Assembly (NCBI RefSeq): GCF_016864575.1
Contig: NZ_CP044125.1
Coordinates: 3,144,001-3,208,000 of the forward strand
Source of the DNA: Rhizobium sp. BG4
Lineage (GTDB): Bacteria > Pseudomonadota > Alphaproteobacteria > Rhizobiales > Rhizobiaceae
Reading direction: 5' to 3'
Length of the DNA: 64,000 nucleotides
Each line of letters opens with the position of its first letter. Positions within the stretch are counted from its first letter, which is position 1. The position numbers and the translations under genes are program-made. The notes beneath the pieces are model-generated. The model was not told the origin of the DNA and did no database searches. It was given only the letters and a program-made list of their open reading frames with translations. This document shows, piece by piece, positions 15,898 to 24,945 of this stretch.

Positions 15898-17304
15898 TCA
15901 AGGCAGTGCGAAGATGCGCACCTCGCGGCCGATGCCGTGGATTTCTTCCATGCGCGATACCGAGGTGATGCCGCGCTGGCGCAGGATTTCGGAGACTTCT
16001 TCGTTGCCGACGATCGCCTCGGTCGTCAGGATGACGTGCGGGTCGGCGAGACCCTGGACGCGGGAGGCGATATTGACGGTCTGGCCGAAATAATCCTGGC
16101 GGTCGTTGAGGCTGATGGCGAGGCAGGGGCCTTCGTGGATGCCGATCTTCAACAGCAGGTCCTCGCTGCCGCGCTCGGCATTCAGGCGCAGCATCGCCTC
16201 GCGCATCCTGAGCGCTGCCGCAACCGCGCGGTCGGGGCTCGGGAAGGTGGCCATGACGGCGTCGCCGATGGTCTTGACGACGGCGCCGGCTTCCATAGCG
16301 ACGATCTCCTGCAGCACCCTGAAATGCGCCCGCACCAGATCGAAGGCGGCGAGATCGCCGACGCGTTCGTAGAGCGCCGTCGAGCCGCGCAGATCGGTGA
16401 AGAGGAAGGTCAGGCTGGTGATCTGCAAGCGCTGATCGACATCCAGCGTATCGGTCCGGTAGATATCGCGAAAACTCTGGTTGGTGAGCAGGCGCTTGGC
16501 AGTCAGGAACGGGCGGCGGTGGCCCAATATGTCGTGCAGATCGTCATTGGCGATGCAGACATTCGGCAGGACGCGGCGGTCGCTATGGTTTTCGAGCGTC
16601 AGCCGCAGCAGGCCGGGCCGCAGCGTCAGCGTCTCGTTGGTAGCGTGCGCCTGGCTGATGACCATCGACAGGTTCTGCCGTTCGCTGGTCGGCTCTCCCT
16701 GGACATCGATGAACTGCGCCGAATGCGTCACCGCGTCGAAGATGATGACGAATTGCTGCGGCAGCTGCACCGAGACGAAGGCCTTTTCGCCGGGATCGAG
16801 CTCGATGATCTCAAGCAGGATGCGGCCGAAGCGCTCTTCGAGATCGTCGGGCAGATCGACGCCGGAACTGAAGAAGACCTGACGGTAATATTCAAGCGGC
16901 GGCAGCCGGTCCGGGTCATGGGCGGCGATGCGGCGCACCCGCGGATTGACGGTGAAGGTGACCTCGACCATCTCGTCGAGCGTCGGCTCGTAGCCGGCGG
17001 CACACAGCGCGCAATGATAGCTGTCGCGATCGACCGCCTTCAGCGTCGCGCCGGTATCGAGAACGCCGCCGCATCCCGGACAGAGCACGTTCCAGGTCAT
17101 CTCGAAGGCGCCGATGCGGGCGGCATGCAGGAAGGCGGCGATGGTCTTTTCCGGATCGAGACCATGGGCGTCGGCAAAGGCCAGCGCATTGATGCGGTTG
17201 AGATCGCGGTCGGAGCCGTCGCGGACGGTTTTTTCGATGCACTCCGCCGTCTGCGGGTCCGCCGCATGTCCAAGATTGGCAAAAAGCACGTCCACTTCGC
17301 TCAT
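15898..17304 (-). CDS. Class III adenylate/guanylate cyclase with N-terminal zinc-ribbon-like domain
   Basis: 468 aa. The N-terminal half contains a CPGCGG...CALCAAGYEP double CxxC set (about residues 75-110), a likely zinc ribbon, followed by a DUF5939-like region. The C-terminal ~190 residues form a class III cyclase domain: TSLTFLFTDLRGST (first metal Asp), VKTIGDAVMATF (second metal Asp and the substrate Lys), and DYFGQTVNIASRVQ (Asn/Arg transition-state residues). All these catalytic positions are present, so it is probably active; cAMP versus cGMP cannot be told. The start MSEVDVLF at 17304 is preferred over a 9-residue extension. Transcribed alone. Confidence 0.88.
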   Translation of the reverse strand: MSEVDVLFANLGHAADPQTAECIEKTVRDGSDRDLNRINALAFADAHGLDPEKTIAAFLHAARIGAFEMTWNVLCPGCGGVLDTGATLKAVDRDSYHCALCAAGYEPTLDEMVEVTFTVNPRVRRIAAHDPDRLPPLEYYRQVFFSSGVDLPDDLEERFGRILLEIIELDPGEKAFVSVQLPQQFVIIFDAVTHSAQFIDVQGEPTSERQNLSMVISQAHATNETLTLRPGLLRLTLENHSDRRVLPNVCIANDDLHDILGHRRPFLTAKRLLTNQSFRDIYRTDTLDVDQRLQITSLTFLFTDLRGSTALYERVGDLAAFDLVRAHFRVLQEIVAMEAGAVVKTIGDAVMATFPSPDRAVAAALRMREAMLRLNAERGSEDLLLKIGIHEGPCLAISLNDRQDYFGQTVNIASRVQGLADPHVILTTEAIVGNEEVSEILRQRGITSVSRMEEIHGIGREVRIFALP

Positions 17305-17517
17305 CAGGCAAGCCTCTGCACGAAAGACCACGGCGGACGACGCCAGTAGGGAGGCGGATTATATCACGGGAGCGGGCCAGTCGAAAACTTGGCCGTTTGG
17401 GTGCTGCCCTCGCCACCGGGCATTGGGGCGGGCAAAGCAAATTTCTCTTGCTCTTGTTGTGCTCGTTCCGGCAAGCACTTATGTGGATGGGGAAAATCTG
17501 CGCAAGGGGAGACGGCA

Positions 17518-18660
17518 ATGCTCGACCGGATTACCGGTTTCTTCAGGTCCATCGGAAGCGCCATCGGCCGCGGCTTCAGCGTTCTTGCCGCCGGCATCCT
17601 CTGGCCGTTCATGGCGGCGCATGGCTGGTACCAGCGGCGCACCTGGTTCGTCCGCCTGCCGGTGATCGCCGTTATCGCGCTGTTTGCCGTGCTCTACGGC
17701 TATTTCGTCTGGCAGACGCAGGTCTGGAGCGGCTTCAATCCGAATTTCGTCGACCAGTACCGTTTCTCGGAGCGCAAGGTTGCCGCCGGTCAGGAAATCC
17801 CGCCCGATGCATCCGCTGCCGCAACGACGACGGCTGCGGCGCCGAAGACCTGCCAGCGTTCGGCGATCGTCGATGTGACCGCCGATCTGATCGATTCCAA
17901 CGTCAACCAGAATGCCTGGATCTCCTCCATGCTGCTCTATCGCATGGGGCTTTTCGGCATGGACTGGGATCACACGCCCTTCCTCGATAACAAGGCTTCG
18001 TTCCAGCGCGGCGTCAATCAGGCGGTGCGCCGCACCTCTGCCGAGCTCGTCGATACGCTGGGGCGCGTGCGTGGCACATCGGGGATCAACAGCGATCTTC
18101 AGGATGCCCGCGGCTATCTGCAATATGACGAGTACAGCTGGTATTTCGGCCTCGACCCGTTCGGCCCGAAGACGCCGACGCCGAGCTACTACCGCACCGC
18201 GATCGAGAAGCTGCGCAAGTTCAACACCGATCTGGCAGGCTGCAACGCCGTCTTCGACGGCCGCGCCGACAACCTGCTGCAGTTCGTCGACCGCATCGCC
18301 AACGACCTCGGCGGCACGTCGGATATCCTGGCCGAGCGCTCCGAGAACCACAATTTCGGCTGGTTCGACACGCGCGCCGACGACCGCTTCTGGTTCGCCT
18401 ATGGCCAGCTCTACGGCTATTACGCGATCCTCACGGCGGCGCGGGCGGACTTCTCGCAGGTGGTGGCCGAGCGCAACCTCGGCGCCCTGTTCGGCGGGAC
18501 GACCAAGCAATTCCAGGCGGCGCTGCGCATCCAGCCGGCGATCATTTCGAACGGCCGCGAAGATGGCTGGATCATGCCGAGTCATCTGGCGACGATGGGC
18601 TTCTATATGTTGAGGGTGCGCTCGAACCTGGTCGAGATGCGCGCGGTGCTGGGGCGCTGA
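17518..18660 (+). CDS. DUF2333 family membrane-anchored protein
   Basis: 380 aa. One strong transmembrane segment near the N-terminus (about 45-65, LPVIAVIALFAVLYGYFVW), then a large, probably periplasmic, domain. The layout and segments such as WYFGLDPFGPKTPTPSYYR and RFWFAYGQLYGYYAIL fit the DUF2333 family, for which no activity is established. Start at the ATG at 17518, with AAGGGGAGACGG upstream. It is divergent from the cyclase gene and convergent with the PAS protein gene. Confidence 0.85.
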   Translation: MLDRITGFFRSIGSAIGRGFSVLAAGILWPFMAAHGWYQRRTWFVRLPVIAVIALFAVLYGYFVWQTQVWSGFNPNFVDQYRFSERKVAAGQEIPPDASAAATTTAAAPKTCQRSAIVDVTADLIDSNVNQNAWISSMLLYRMGLFGMDWDHTPFLDNKASFQRGVNQAVRRTSAELVDTLGRVRGTSGINSDLQDARGYLQYDEYSWYFGLDPFGPKTPTPSYYRTAIEKLRKFNTDLAGCNAVFDGRADNLLQFVDRIANDLGGTSDILAERSENHNFGWFDTRADDRFWFAYGQLYGYYAILTAARADFSQVVAERNLGALFGGTTKQFQAALRIQPAIISNGREDGWIMPSHLATMGFYMLRVRSNLVEMRAVLGR

Positions 18661-18678
18661 CGGCGCCTCAGGCGCCGT
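18660..18678. terminator. Shared hairpin between convergent genes
   Basis: ACGGCGCC/GGCGCCGT, 8 bp, with a 3-base loop that contains the stop codon of the minus-strand gene. It starts at the stop codon of the DUF2333 gene. No T-run, so termination strength is uncertain. Confidence 0.45.
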
Positions 18679-19123
18679 TGTCCTCGAAGCCGACGACGCG
18701 CAGTTGCTCGACGAACTCGTAGGTGATGCCGACGATCTCCTCGTCGCGGAACTTGCCGACCGAGCGCACCATCTTATAGCCGCCGAGACCGTTTTCGACG
18801 CGGTAGGCGTAATGGAAGCCTGCCTTGTGCAGGCTCGCCTGCTCGAATGTTTCGGCGATCAGGACGCGGTCTTCGGGGTGAATGCGCGAAAGGATTTCGA
18901 CGAGATTGGCGGGGCCCGCCGTGAAAGGCATGCGGAAGATCGCAAAGATGTCTTCGCTGGCAAAGAAATGCCCGGTTTCCACCTCGATGCGCCAGAAGCC
19001 GAAATTTCGGTAGGCCGCGACCATCTGCACGATCTCTAGATCGGTAATGCCGATATGATCGCGGGTCTGCTTTTCCTTGCCGTCTGCCGGCTGTTCAAAT
19101 CGAAGAGGCACGTTCCCTCCCAT
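18668..19123 (-). CDS. Stand-alone PAS-fold protein
   Basis: 151 aa. Residues about 40-145 read as a PAS_3-type fold: FGFWRIEVETGHFFASEDIFAIF, then EILSRIHPEDRVLIAETFEQA and FHYAYRVENGLGGYKMVRSVGKF. No output domain (kinase, cyclase or HTH) is attached, so it would act by protein contact. It lies 32 bp downstream of the LuxR-type gene on the same strand, so the two are probably one operon and may work together. Confidence 0.75.
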   Translation of the reverse strand: MGGNVPLRFEQPADGKEKQTRDHIGITDLEIVQMVAAYRNFGFWRIEVETGHFFASEDIFAIFRMPFTAGPANLVEILSRIHPEDRVLIAETFEQASLHKAGFHYAYRVENGLGGYKMVRSVGKFRDEEIVGITYEFVEQLRVVGFEDNGA

Positions 19124-19155
19124 TGAGGTTTGCGCGCTGATTCTCTTCTGATTTC

Positions 19156-19881
19156 TCAGCTGATCAGCTTCAGGCGAATGGCTTTAGCTACCAACTGGGT
19201 CCGATTGACGCAATCGAGTTTTTTGATCGCGTTGGTCATGTAGGCGTTCACGGTGTGATCGGAAAGAGCGAGGATCTGGCCGATCTCGACGGAGGTCTTG
19301 CCCTGCGCCGTCCAGCGCACGACTTCGAGCTCGCGGGCCGACAGCGCGTTATAGGCATTGTCCTCGTTGCGGCGCACGGCGTTATAGGCATCGAGCGCAT
19401 GCAGCATGATCATCGACAGCTCGTTGATCTCGTTCTGCGCGAAGGGCGCCCGCTCGCCGCCGAACCAGAAGACCAGGCGATGGCCATCCACAGCATTGAT
19501 GGGGAAAGCGATGCCGGTTGGCATGTTGTAGGCGAGGACGAGGCTGCGCAGCTCCGACGGAAAGCTGAGGCCCTGCATCGTTTCGGCCATGTTCCAGTGC
19601 TGGGGCACGGCCGATTCGCGCAGCTTCGGCACGAAGGGGCAACTGCGCAGCATGTGCGAGCGGTCGAATTCGCGGATGAAGGAGGCGGGCAGGGAGCTTT
19701 CGATGATCAGGGACTTGAGGAGCAGGTCTTCGGCCGAAGGGGTATGAAACAAGGTGGTTTGCGACAGGCCGAAGGCGCCCGCGATCCTGTGCAGCGCGTG
19801 GACAAACAAGACGCGCGTTCGGGCGGCCGCCAGTTCACCTGTCAGCAGCGATTGCCGTTCTGAGGTAGTCATGTAAGACAT
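19156..19881 (-). CDS. LuxR-family transcriptional regulator, luxI-less
   Basis: 241 aa. N-terminal autoinducer-binding-like domain (about 20-165, with GIAFPINAVDGHRLVFWFGG) and a C-terminal LuxR/GerE HTH: LSARELEVVRWTAQGKTSVEIGQILALSDHTVNAYMTNAIKKL. No luxI-type synthase is in the window. The usual YxxxW and DP residues that contact acyl-homoserine lactone are not obvious, so it may sense another ligand or none. Start ATG at 19881; a second ATG is three codons later. Followed by the PAS protein gene. Confidence 0.85.
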   Translation of the reverse strand: MSYMTTSERQSLLTGELAAARTRVLFVHALHRIAGAFGLSQTTLFHTPSAEDLLLKSLIIESSLPASFIREFDRSHMLRSCPFVPKLRESAVPQHWNMAETMQGLSFPSELRSLVLAYNMPTGIAFPINAVDGHRLVFWFGGERAPFAQNEINELSMIMLHALDAYNAVRRNEDNAYNALSARELEVVRWTAQGKTSVEIGQILALSDHTVNAYMTNAIKKLDCVNRTQLVAKAIRLKLIS

Positions 19882-20253
19882 AATGCGCCTCGATCACCCG
19901 AATGTTACCGCTAACACATACGTAAAACTGAGCGGGATGCTAGCCACAATTCGCAGATGCCATGCTGATTAATTTACAGTGTTAAAAATTAATCACACCA
20001 ACACCCTTAATGGTTGTATAATGTATTATTAAGGTAGTGAATGCGGAAGGTTTACTTGTCTTATTACTGAAGCAATCAAGTTTCCCCTCCGTGTTGTGAG
20101 GGTAAGAATCACTGGTGAAACCTGTTTCAAGTGAAGTTTTATTCCTGCCTTGCGGGCCTTGGCGGGATATTCCGGCTGTTCATCGCGATGCCGCTTGCTG
20201 CACGAAATCCGCCTTGCTAGCGTTTGCAAATCCAAACCGGAGACGGCCGACCC
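19882..20253. other. 372-bp AT-rich intergenic region
   Basis: Divergent promoter region of the LuxR-type gene and the secreted ClpP-like gene. It contains the dyad TGTTA-CCGC-TAACA at 19903-19916, close to the LuxR start, and a second wider dyad CCTTAAT (20005-20011) with ATTAAGG (20028-20034). No gene seen. Confidence 0.5.
19903..19916. promoter_or_regulatory. Candidate operator dyad upstream of the LuxR-type gene
   Basis: TGTTA-CCGC-TAACA, a perfect 5-bp inverted repeat, starts 22 bp upstream of the LuxR start codon. Its size and position suit autoregulation, but it does not match the classical lux box. Confidence 0.35.
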
Positions 20254-21255
20254 GTGCGCAACGCCATCCTTTTCGTCGTCAAACAGCTGTTGATTTTCTC
20301 GCTCGTCTTCGCCTTCCAGCCGGTGCTTTCGGCCGGCAGCGAGGCGTGGGCGGCAAAGCCGAAGCAGACAGGGCCGGAGACGCAGGCGAAGAAGCCTGCG
20401 CAGCCGGCGATGAGCTTCATCCTGGTGCGCAGCGCCGATTGCACGGATGACTGTCCCGAATGGATATCGGCCGAAGGGCTGATCACCCAGGCGACGCCGG
20501 GGCGGCTGAAGAAATTTCTGAAGGCGCTCGGCGACAAGAAGGTGCCGATCGTCTTTCACTCTGAAGGCGGGGAGGTGAATGCCGCCTATGCGATGGGCCG
20601 GATGATCCGCAAGGGCGGGTTCGAGACGGCTGTCGGCGGCACGCGGCTCGAGGGATGCCCGCTGACCGACATGCGCTGCAAGGCGTCGATCGCCAGGAAG
20701 GGGCCATCGACCGGCCGCAGCTATTCCGGCGGCGCTTATTGCGTCTCCGCCTGTCCGCTGGCGCTGGCGGGCGGCACCTCGCGCGTCGCCTCGCAATGGG
20801 CCTATATCGGCGTCCACCAGTTCACGACGATCTACAGCAAGGTGACGGTGTCCTACCGCATCGAGTACCGGATGGTGAACGGCCGCAAGCAGGAAGTTTC
20901 CCGCCAGGAGATCGGCCGCAAGAATGCCGGGCAGAGCAAGTCCACCAAGCTTGGCAAGCAGGCCGAGGCGGTGCTGTCCGCCTATCTCACCGAAATGGGT
21001 GTCAGCCAGGATCTGATCGAGCGGATCCTGAGCGCCTCGCCGGAGACGCTCAGGCTTCTGCCCTCCGTCGAGGCGATGAAGCTCGGGCTGCTGACCGACA
21101 TGCTGGCATCGAACGAAAGCCCGGGGATCCCGCTCTGCCGGGCGGATGATCCGGCAAGCGCGCGCTGCCACCGGCATGCGGATGCGCCGGTTGCCGAGCC
21201 TGTCACGCCAGCGGCGCAGCCGGTTGCGGCCGCACCCGTTGCCTCAGGCGGCTAG
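20254..21255 (+). CDS. Secreted ClpP/crotonase-fold serine protease-like protein
   Basis: 333 aa from a GTG at 20254, with GGAGA at good spacing (a TTG at 20224 is possible but lacks a ribosome site). A signal peptide covers about the first 33 residues (LFVVKQLLIFSLVFAFQPVLSA). The following domain has VPIVFHSEGGEVNAAYAMGRMIRKGGFE and SGGAYCVSACPLALAGG, resembling the beta-alpha pattern and nucleophile-Ser region of ClpP-like S14/S49 peptidases. It would act in the periplasm, unlike ClpP. The C-terminal ~40 residues are Pro/Ala/Val-rich. Its stop codon overlaps that of the convergent UPF0114 gene. Confidence 0.75.
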   Translation: MRNAILFVVKQLLIFSLVFAFQPVLSAGSEAWAAKPKQTGPETQAKKPAQPAMSFILVRSADCTDDCPEWISAEGLITQATPGRLKKFLKALGDKKVPIVFHSEGGEVNAAYAMGRMIRKGGFETAVGGTRLEGCPLTDMRCKASIARKGPSTGRSYSGGAYCVSACPLALAGGTSRVASQWAYIGVHQFTTIYSKVTVSYRIEYRMVNGRKQEVSRQEIGRKNAGQSKSTKLGKQAEAVLSAYLTEMGVSQDLIERILSASPETLRLLPSVEAMKLGLLTDMLASNESPGIPLCRADDPASARCHRHADAPVAEPVTPAAQPVAAAPVASGG

Positions 21256-21785
21256 TCCTTGTCCTTCAGGTCGTTCTTCTTCGTCGAGCTCATCAGCTTC
21301 TCGAGGAAGCCAAGCATGACGGCGGAGACGACGAAGGCGATGTGGATCAGCGTCAGCCACATGATCTTGCCGTCTTCGTACTGATCGACATTCAGGAAGA
21401 CCTGCAGCAGGTGGATCGAGGAGATGGCGACGATCGAGGAGGCGACCTTGATCTTCAGGCTGCCGGAATCGAGCTTGCCGAGGAACGAGACCTCGTTCTC
21501 TGCGTCAGCCTCCGCCTCGTCGAAGCGGCTGACGAAATTCTCGTAGCCGGAGATCATCACCATGACGATGAGGCTGGCGACCAGCGCGGCATCGATAAGG
21601 CCGAGCATGGCGAGGATCATCTCGTCTTCGCCGAGCGTGAAAACGCCGCCTGCGACCTTGATGAACTTGTAGCAGAAGGACACCGCATAGACGGCGAGCG
21701 AGGCCACGAGGCCGAGATAGAAGACGACCAGCAGCCAGCGGCTGGAAAGGATGATGCGCTCGACGAGAAGTTCGAGTGATTTCAT
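21252..21785 (-). CDS. UPF0114 (YqhA/TIGR00645) family inner membrane protein
   Basis: 177 aa with three to four transmembrane helices (about 15-40, 58-80, 112-130, 140-160), beginning MKSLELLVERIILSSRWLLVVFYLGL, which is characteristic of the family. Function is not established. The ATG at 21785 starts the conserved part; the longer in-frame extension is not conserved in character. Two TCGFLEKLM-type C-terminal charged residues (KKNDLKDKD) close the protein. Confidence 0.88.
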   Translation of the reverse strand: MKSLELLVERIILSSRWLLVVFYLGLVASLAVYAVSFCYKFIKVAGGVFTLGEDEMILAMLGLIDAALVASLIVMVMISGYENFVSRFDEAEADAENEVSFLGKLDSGSLKIKVASSIVAISSIHLLQVFLNVDQYEDGKIMWLTLIHIAFVVSAVMLGFLEKLMSSTKKNDLKDKD

Positions 21786-21987
21786 TTTGAGGTGCCCCCG
21801 CACGCAGAAAAGATGAGGTCGACATAGCCTATCCCGATGTGCCGCATCAAGGATGAAAGGCCGTTTCCGGCGGCAGGCGCAGCGCCGATTGTCGTGGAAC
21901 GGCGTGAAAAGCGGCATGCGGGGTCTTGTTTCCGACGCGGGCTTGGCGGCATGGTCGGACAATAACTCCATTCCGAGGAACATCCCC

Positions 21988-23664
21988 GTGGCCATCAAAT
22001 CCGACATCGAAATCGCCCGCGCGGCAGAGAAGAAACCGATCTTCGAAATCGGCGCCAAGCTCGGCATTCCCGACCAGGATCTGGTGCCTTACGGCCACGA
22101 CAAGGCGAAGATCAGCGCCGGCTTCATCGCCGCCCAGGCCGACAAGCCGGATGGCAAGCTGATCCTGGTGACCGCCATCAACCCGACGCCAGCCGGCGAG
22201 GGGAAGACGACGACCACCGTCGGCCTCGGCGATGGTCTGAACCGCATCGGCAAGAAGGCGATCGTCTGCATCCGCGAGGCCTCGCTCGGCCCCTGTTTCG
22301 GCGTCAAGGGCGGGGCGGCCGGCGGCGGCTATGCGCAGGTCGTGCCGATGGAAGACATCAACCTGCATTTCACCGGCGATTTTCACGCGATCACCTCGGC
22401 GCACAATCTGCTGGCGGCGATGATCGACAATCATATCTATTGGGGGAACGAGCTCGATATCGACATACGCCGCATCACCTGGCGCCGCGTCATGGACATG
22501 AATGACCGGGCGCTTCGTAGCATGGTCAGTTCGCTCGGTGGCGTTGCCAACGGCTTTCCGCGCGAGGGCGGCTTCGACATCACCGTTGCCTCCGAAGTCA
22601 TGGCGATCCTCTGCCTTGCCTCCGATCTCAAGGATCTGGAAAAGCGCCTCGGCAACATCATCGTCGCCTATCGCCGCGACAAGACACCTGTCTATGCCCG
22701 CGACCTGAAGGCCGACGGCGCCATGGCGGTGCTGCTGAAGGACGCGATGCAGCCGAACCTGGTGCAGACGCTGGAGAACAATCCGGCCTTCGTGCATGGC
22801 GGGCCCTTCGCCAACATCGCCCATGGCTGCAACTCCGTCGTCGCCACCAAGACGGCGCTGAAGCTCGGCGATTACGTGGTGACCGAGGCAGGTTTCGGTG
22901 CTGACCTCGGTGCCGAGAAATTCTTCGACATCAAATGCCGCAAGGCGGGTCTGAAGCCAGCGGCTGCGGTGATCGTCGCGACCGTGCGGGCGCTGAAGAT
23001 GAATGGCGGGATGAAGAAGGAAGACCTCGGCGCCGAGAATGTCGCGGCATTGGTGAAGGGCTGCGCCAATCTCGGCCGGCATGTCTCGAATGTCCGCAAG
23101 TTCGGCGTTCCCGTCGTCGTTGCCATCAACCATTTCGTCTCGGATACCGAGGCCGAGATCGCCGCCGTCAAGGAATATGTGGCCCGCCTTGGCGCCGAAG
23201 CCATTCTCTGCCGCCACTGGGCGGAGGGTTCAGCGGGTATCGAGGAGCTCGCCCACAAGGTTGTCGAGCTTGCCGATTCCGGCCAGGCGAAGTTCCAGCC
23301 GCTCTATGGCGACGACCTGCCGCTGCTCGAGAAGATCGAAATCGTCGCCTCGAAGATCTACCACGCCGGCGAAGTGACCGCCGACAAGGCGGTGCGCGAC
23401 CAGCTCGCCGCCTGGGAGGAGCAGGGTTACCGCAATCTGCCTGTCTGCATGGCGAAGACGCAATATTCCTTCTCGACCGACCCCAACCTGCGCGGCGCGC
23501 CGGAGGGCCATATCGTGCCGGTGCGCGAAGTGCGCCTCTCCGCCGGCGCCGGCTTCGTCGTCGTCATCACCGGCGAGATCATGACCATGCCGGGTCTGCC
23601 GAAGTCACCGTCGGCAGAGCGGATCTTCCTGAACGAGCAGGGGTATATCGAGGGGTTGTTCTGA
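21988..23664 (+). CDS. fhs: Formate--tetrahydrofolate ligase
   Basis: 558 aa, the standard length. ATP-dependent formation of 10-formyl-THF from formate and THF, supplying one-carbon units. Motifs: the P-loop [18 protein letters not shown], the family signature [23 protein letters not shown], and [15 protein letters not shown]. The start is GTG at 21988, with GAGGAA before it; upstream in-frame residues are non-conserved and lie in the divergent promoter. Followed by an 11-bp hairpin at 23678-23707. Transcribed alone. Confidence 0.96.
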   Translation: MAIKSDIEIARAAEKKPIFEIGAKLGIPDQDLVPYGHDKAKISAGFIAAQADKPDGKLILVTAINPTPAGEGKTTTTVGLGDGLNRIGKKAIVCIREASLGPCFGVKGGAAGGGYAQVVPMEDINLHFTGDFHAITSAHNLLAAMIDNHIYWGNELDIDIRRITWRRVMDMNDRALRSMVSSLGGVANGFPREGGFDITVASEVMAILCLASDLKDLEKRLGNIIVAYRRDKTPVYARDLKADGAMAVLLKDAMQPNLVQTLENNPAFVHGGPFANIAHGCNSVVATKTALKLGDYVVTEAGFGADLGAEKFFDIKCRKAGLKPAAAVIVATVRALKMNGGMKKEDLGAENVAALVKGCANLGRHVSNVRKFGVPVVVAINHFVSDTEAEIAAVKEYVARLGAEAILCRHWAEGSAGIEELAHKVVELADSGQAKFQPLYGDDLPLLEKIEIVASKIYHAGEVTADKAVRDQLAAWEEQGYRNLPVCMAKTQYSFSTDPNLRGAPEGHIVPVREVRLSAGAGFVVVITGEIMTMPGLPKSPSAERIFLNEQGYIEGLF

Positions 23665-23677
23665 GACGAGCGCCCTT

Positions 23678-23707
23678 CGGAAACTGAATCAGGTGGTTCA
23701 GTTTCCG
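23678..23707 (+). terminator. Stem-loop after fhs
   Basis: A perfect 11-bp stem (CGGAAACTGAA at 23678-23688, TTCAGTTTCCG at 23697-23707) with an 8-base loop, 14 bp past the fhs stop. No strong T-run follows, so it may protect the 3' end rather than terminate. Confidence 0.5.
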
Positions 23708-23747
23708 ATTCACTCTGTGACGCTAAGGCTCTGAGCGAGTTGCTTTT

Positions 23748-24665
23748 TCAGTGACAATAGCGGTATCCGCCCATCCTCTCCAGCACATCGAGATGGAAAT
23801 GGGTTTCGTGGGCGGCGTCGCTTTCGGGGTCGAGCACGGTCGAGAAATAGAGGCAGCCTGAGGCGCTGACGGTGCGCTGGAAGGCGCCTGTCAACGTCGA
23901 ATCCTCGCGGCGCGGCTTGACGGCGATGTCGTCGCCCTTTTCGAAGCTGAAGCTTGCGACGTCTATGGCGTTGCCGCGGGCGTGTTCGGAGATCTTGCCG
24001 GTCTCGGCGCTGTTGCGCAGGCGGCAGATATAGGCGGAGGCCTGGTTGATCGTGGTGATGCGGCCCTGATCCTTGGCGGCGACGGCGGCGGCCGGGATGA
24101 CGCTTTCCTTCATCCAGTGGGCGAGCGCCCGGGCCGTCGGGCAGCGCAGCGTCGCCTCGGGCTTCACCTTGATGCCGGGCAGCGCTTCCGACAGCACGAT
24201 CGGCTTGTCGATGCCGCAGCCATTGCCGTCGTCGATGCGCGGGATTTCCTTGAAGACGACGCCGAGGCTCTGCAATTCCTTGATGCAATCGGCATGGTCG
24301 GCATCGCTTTCGGGCTCGATCGTCAGATGTTGCTCCTCCAGCGTCTCCGCCTTCGGCGCTTCGGGCTTGGCATCGTCAGGCTTTTCGTCCGACGGCTTTG
24401 TCCCGGCAGGGGCGGTTTCGTCCGGCTTGGCGGCTTCTGGATTTGCGGGTGCAGGCTTGGATTCGGGCTTGGGTTCCGCTTCCTTGGGCTCTTCGGGTTT
24501 CGGCTGCGGAATGGGAGCGGGGGCTTGCGGCGTCTCGGTCTGCGGCGCTGCAGGTTCTGCGGCTTGCGGCTTGTCTTCCGGCACCGGCCCGGTGCGGGGG
24601 AGCGTGGCGCCCGAGAGCACAAAAACGGCGAGGCTCATGGCGGCGATTGCGGAAGCGATTTTCAC
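23748..24665 (-). CDS. Extensin-like (DUF/Extensin_2) LAS-peptidase-fold protein with Pro-rich linker
   Basis: 305 aa from a GTG at 24665. An N-terminal hydrophobic anchor/signal (IASAIAAMSLAVFVLSGATL) is followed by a low-complexity Pro/Lys/Glu-rich linker of about 100 residues, then a C-terminal Extensin_2 domain. That domain shows SEHARGNAIDVASF and HETHFHLDV, the H-x6-D and HxH zinc ligands of LAS/D-Ala-D-Ala-peptidase-like folds. It is probably envelope-located and acts on or binds peptidoglycan. The GTG is preferred over an ATG 9 codons downstream; both leave the domain intact. Confidence 0.82.
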   Translation of the reverse strand: MKIASAIAAMSLAVFVLSGATLPRTGPVPEDKPQAAEPAAPQTETPQAPAPIPQPKPEEPKEAEPKPESKPAPANPEAAKPDETAPAGTKPSDEKPDDAKPEAPKAETLEEQHLTIEPESDADHADCIKELQSLGVVFKEIPRIDDGNGCGIDKPIVLSEALPGIKVKPEATLRCPTARALAHWMKESVIPAAAVAAKDQGRITTINQASAYICRLRNSAETGKISEHARGNAIDVASFSFEKGDDIAVKPRREDSTLTGAFQRTVSASGCLYFSTVLDPESDAAHETHFHLDVLERMGGYRYCH

Positions 24666-24760
24666 ATGCCCATCCCACGTTGCTGTTAGCGGCGAGAGGG
24701 ACAACGCAAACGCGCTGATTTCGTTGCAATTTCGCAACGGCGGCAGCGATCGTTAAAACA

Positions 24761-24775
24761 TGATCGTTTTATTCA
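24761..24775. promoter_or_regulatory. IRO box (RirA-type iron-responsive operator), distal copy
   Basis: TGA-N9-TCA (TGA at 24761-24763, TCA at 24773-24775) matches the iron-responsive operator consensus described for RirA in rhizobia. It lies 36 bp upstream of a second copy. Confidence 0.6.
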
Positions 24776-24795
24776 AGATAATTTGCCGCGATATA

Positions 24796-24824
24796 TTGAC
24801 ACAAATAGTCATGTTTTTTATTGC
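24796..24824 (+). promoter_or_regulatory. Heme receptor promoter overlapped by an IRO box
   Basis: A -35 TTGACA at 24796-24801, a 17-bp spacer and a -10 TATTGC at 24819-24824. A TGA-N9-TCA IRO box (24797-24811) covers the -35 hexamer, the arrangement expected for repression by iron-loaded RirA. The leader to the ATG would be about 115 nt. Confidence 0.7.
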
Positions 24825-24945
24825 GGCAAAAAGAAGGCGGATTTTTGGGGTCCGTCTCAATCTGAAAAACGCCTAGCCAGCCCCTCGATCGCCTCGCGAA
24901 CCGACCAGCCAGCCCGGTACTTCATCACATTAGAGGGTTGGTTTT

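Noticed and set aside
18668..19881. Complete quorum-sensing pair
   Set aside because: No luxI-type synthase is in the window, and the usual AHL-contact residues are not evident in the LuxR protein.
20224..20253. TTG start 10 codons upstream of the secreted ClpP-like gene
   Set aside because: No ribosome site precedes the TTG, while GGAGA lies at good spacing before the GTG at 20254, which opens the signal peptide.
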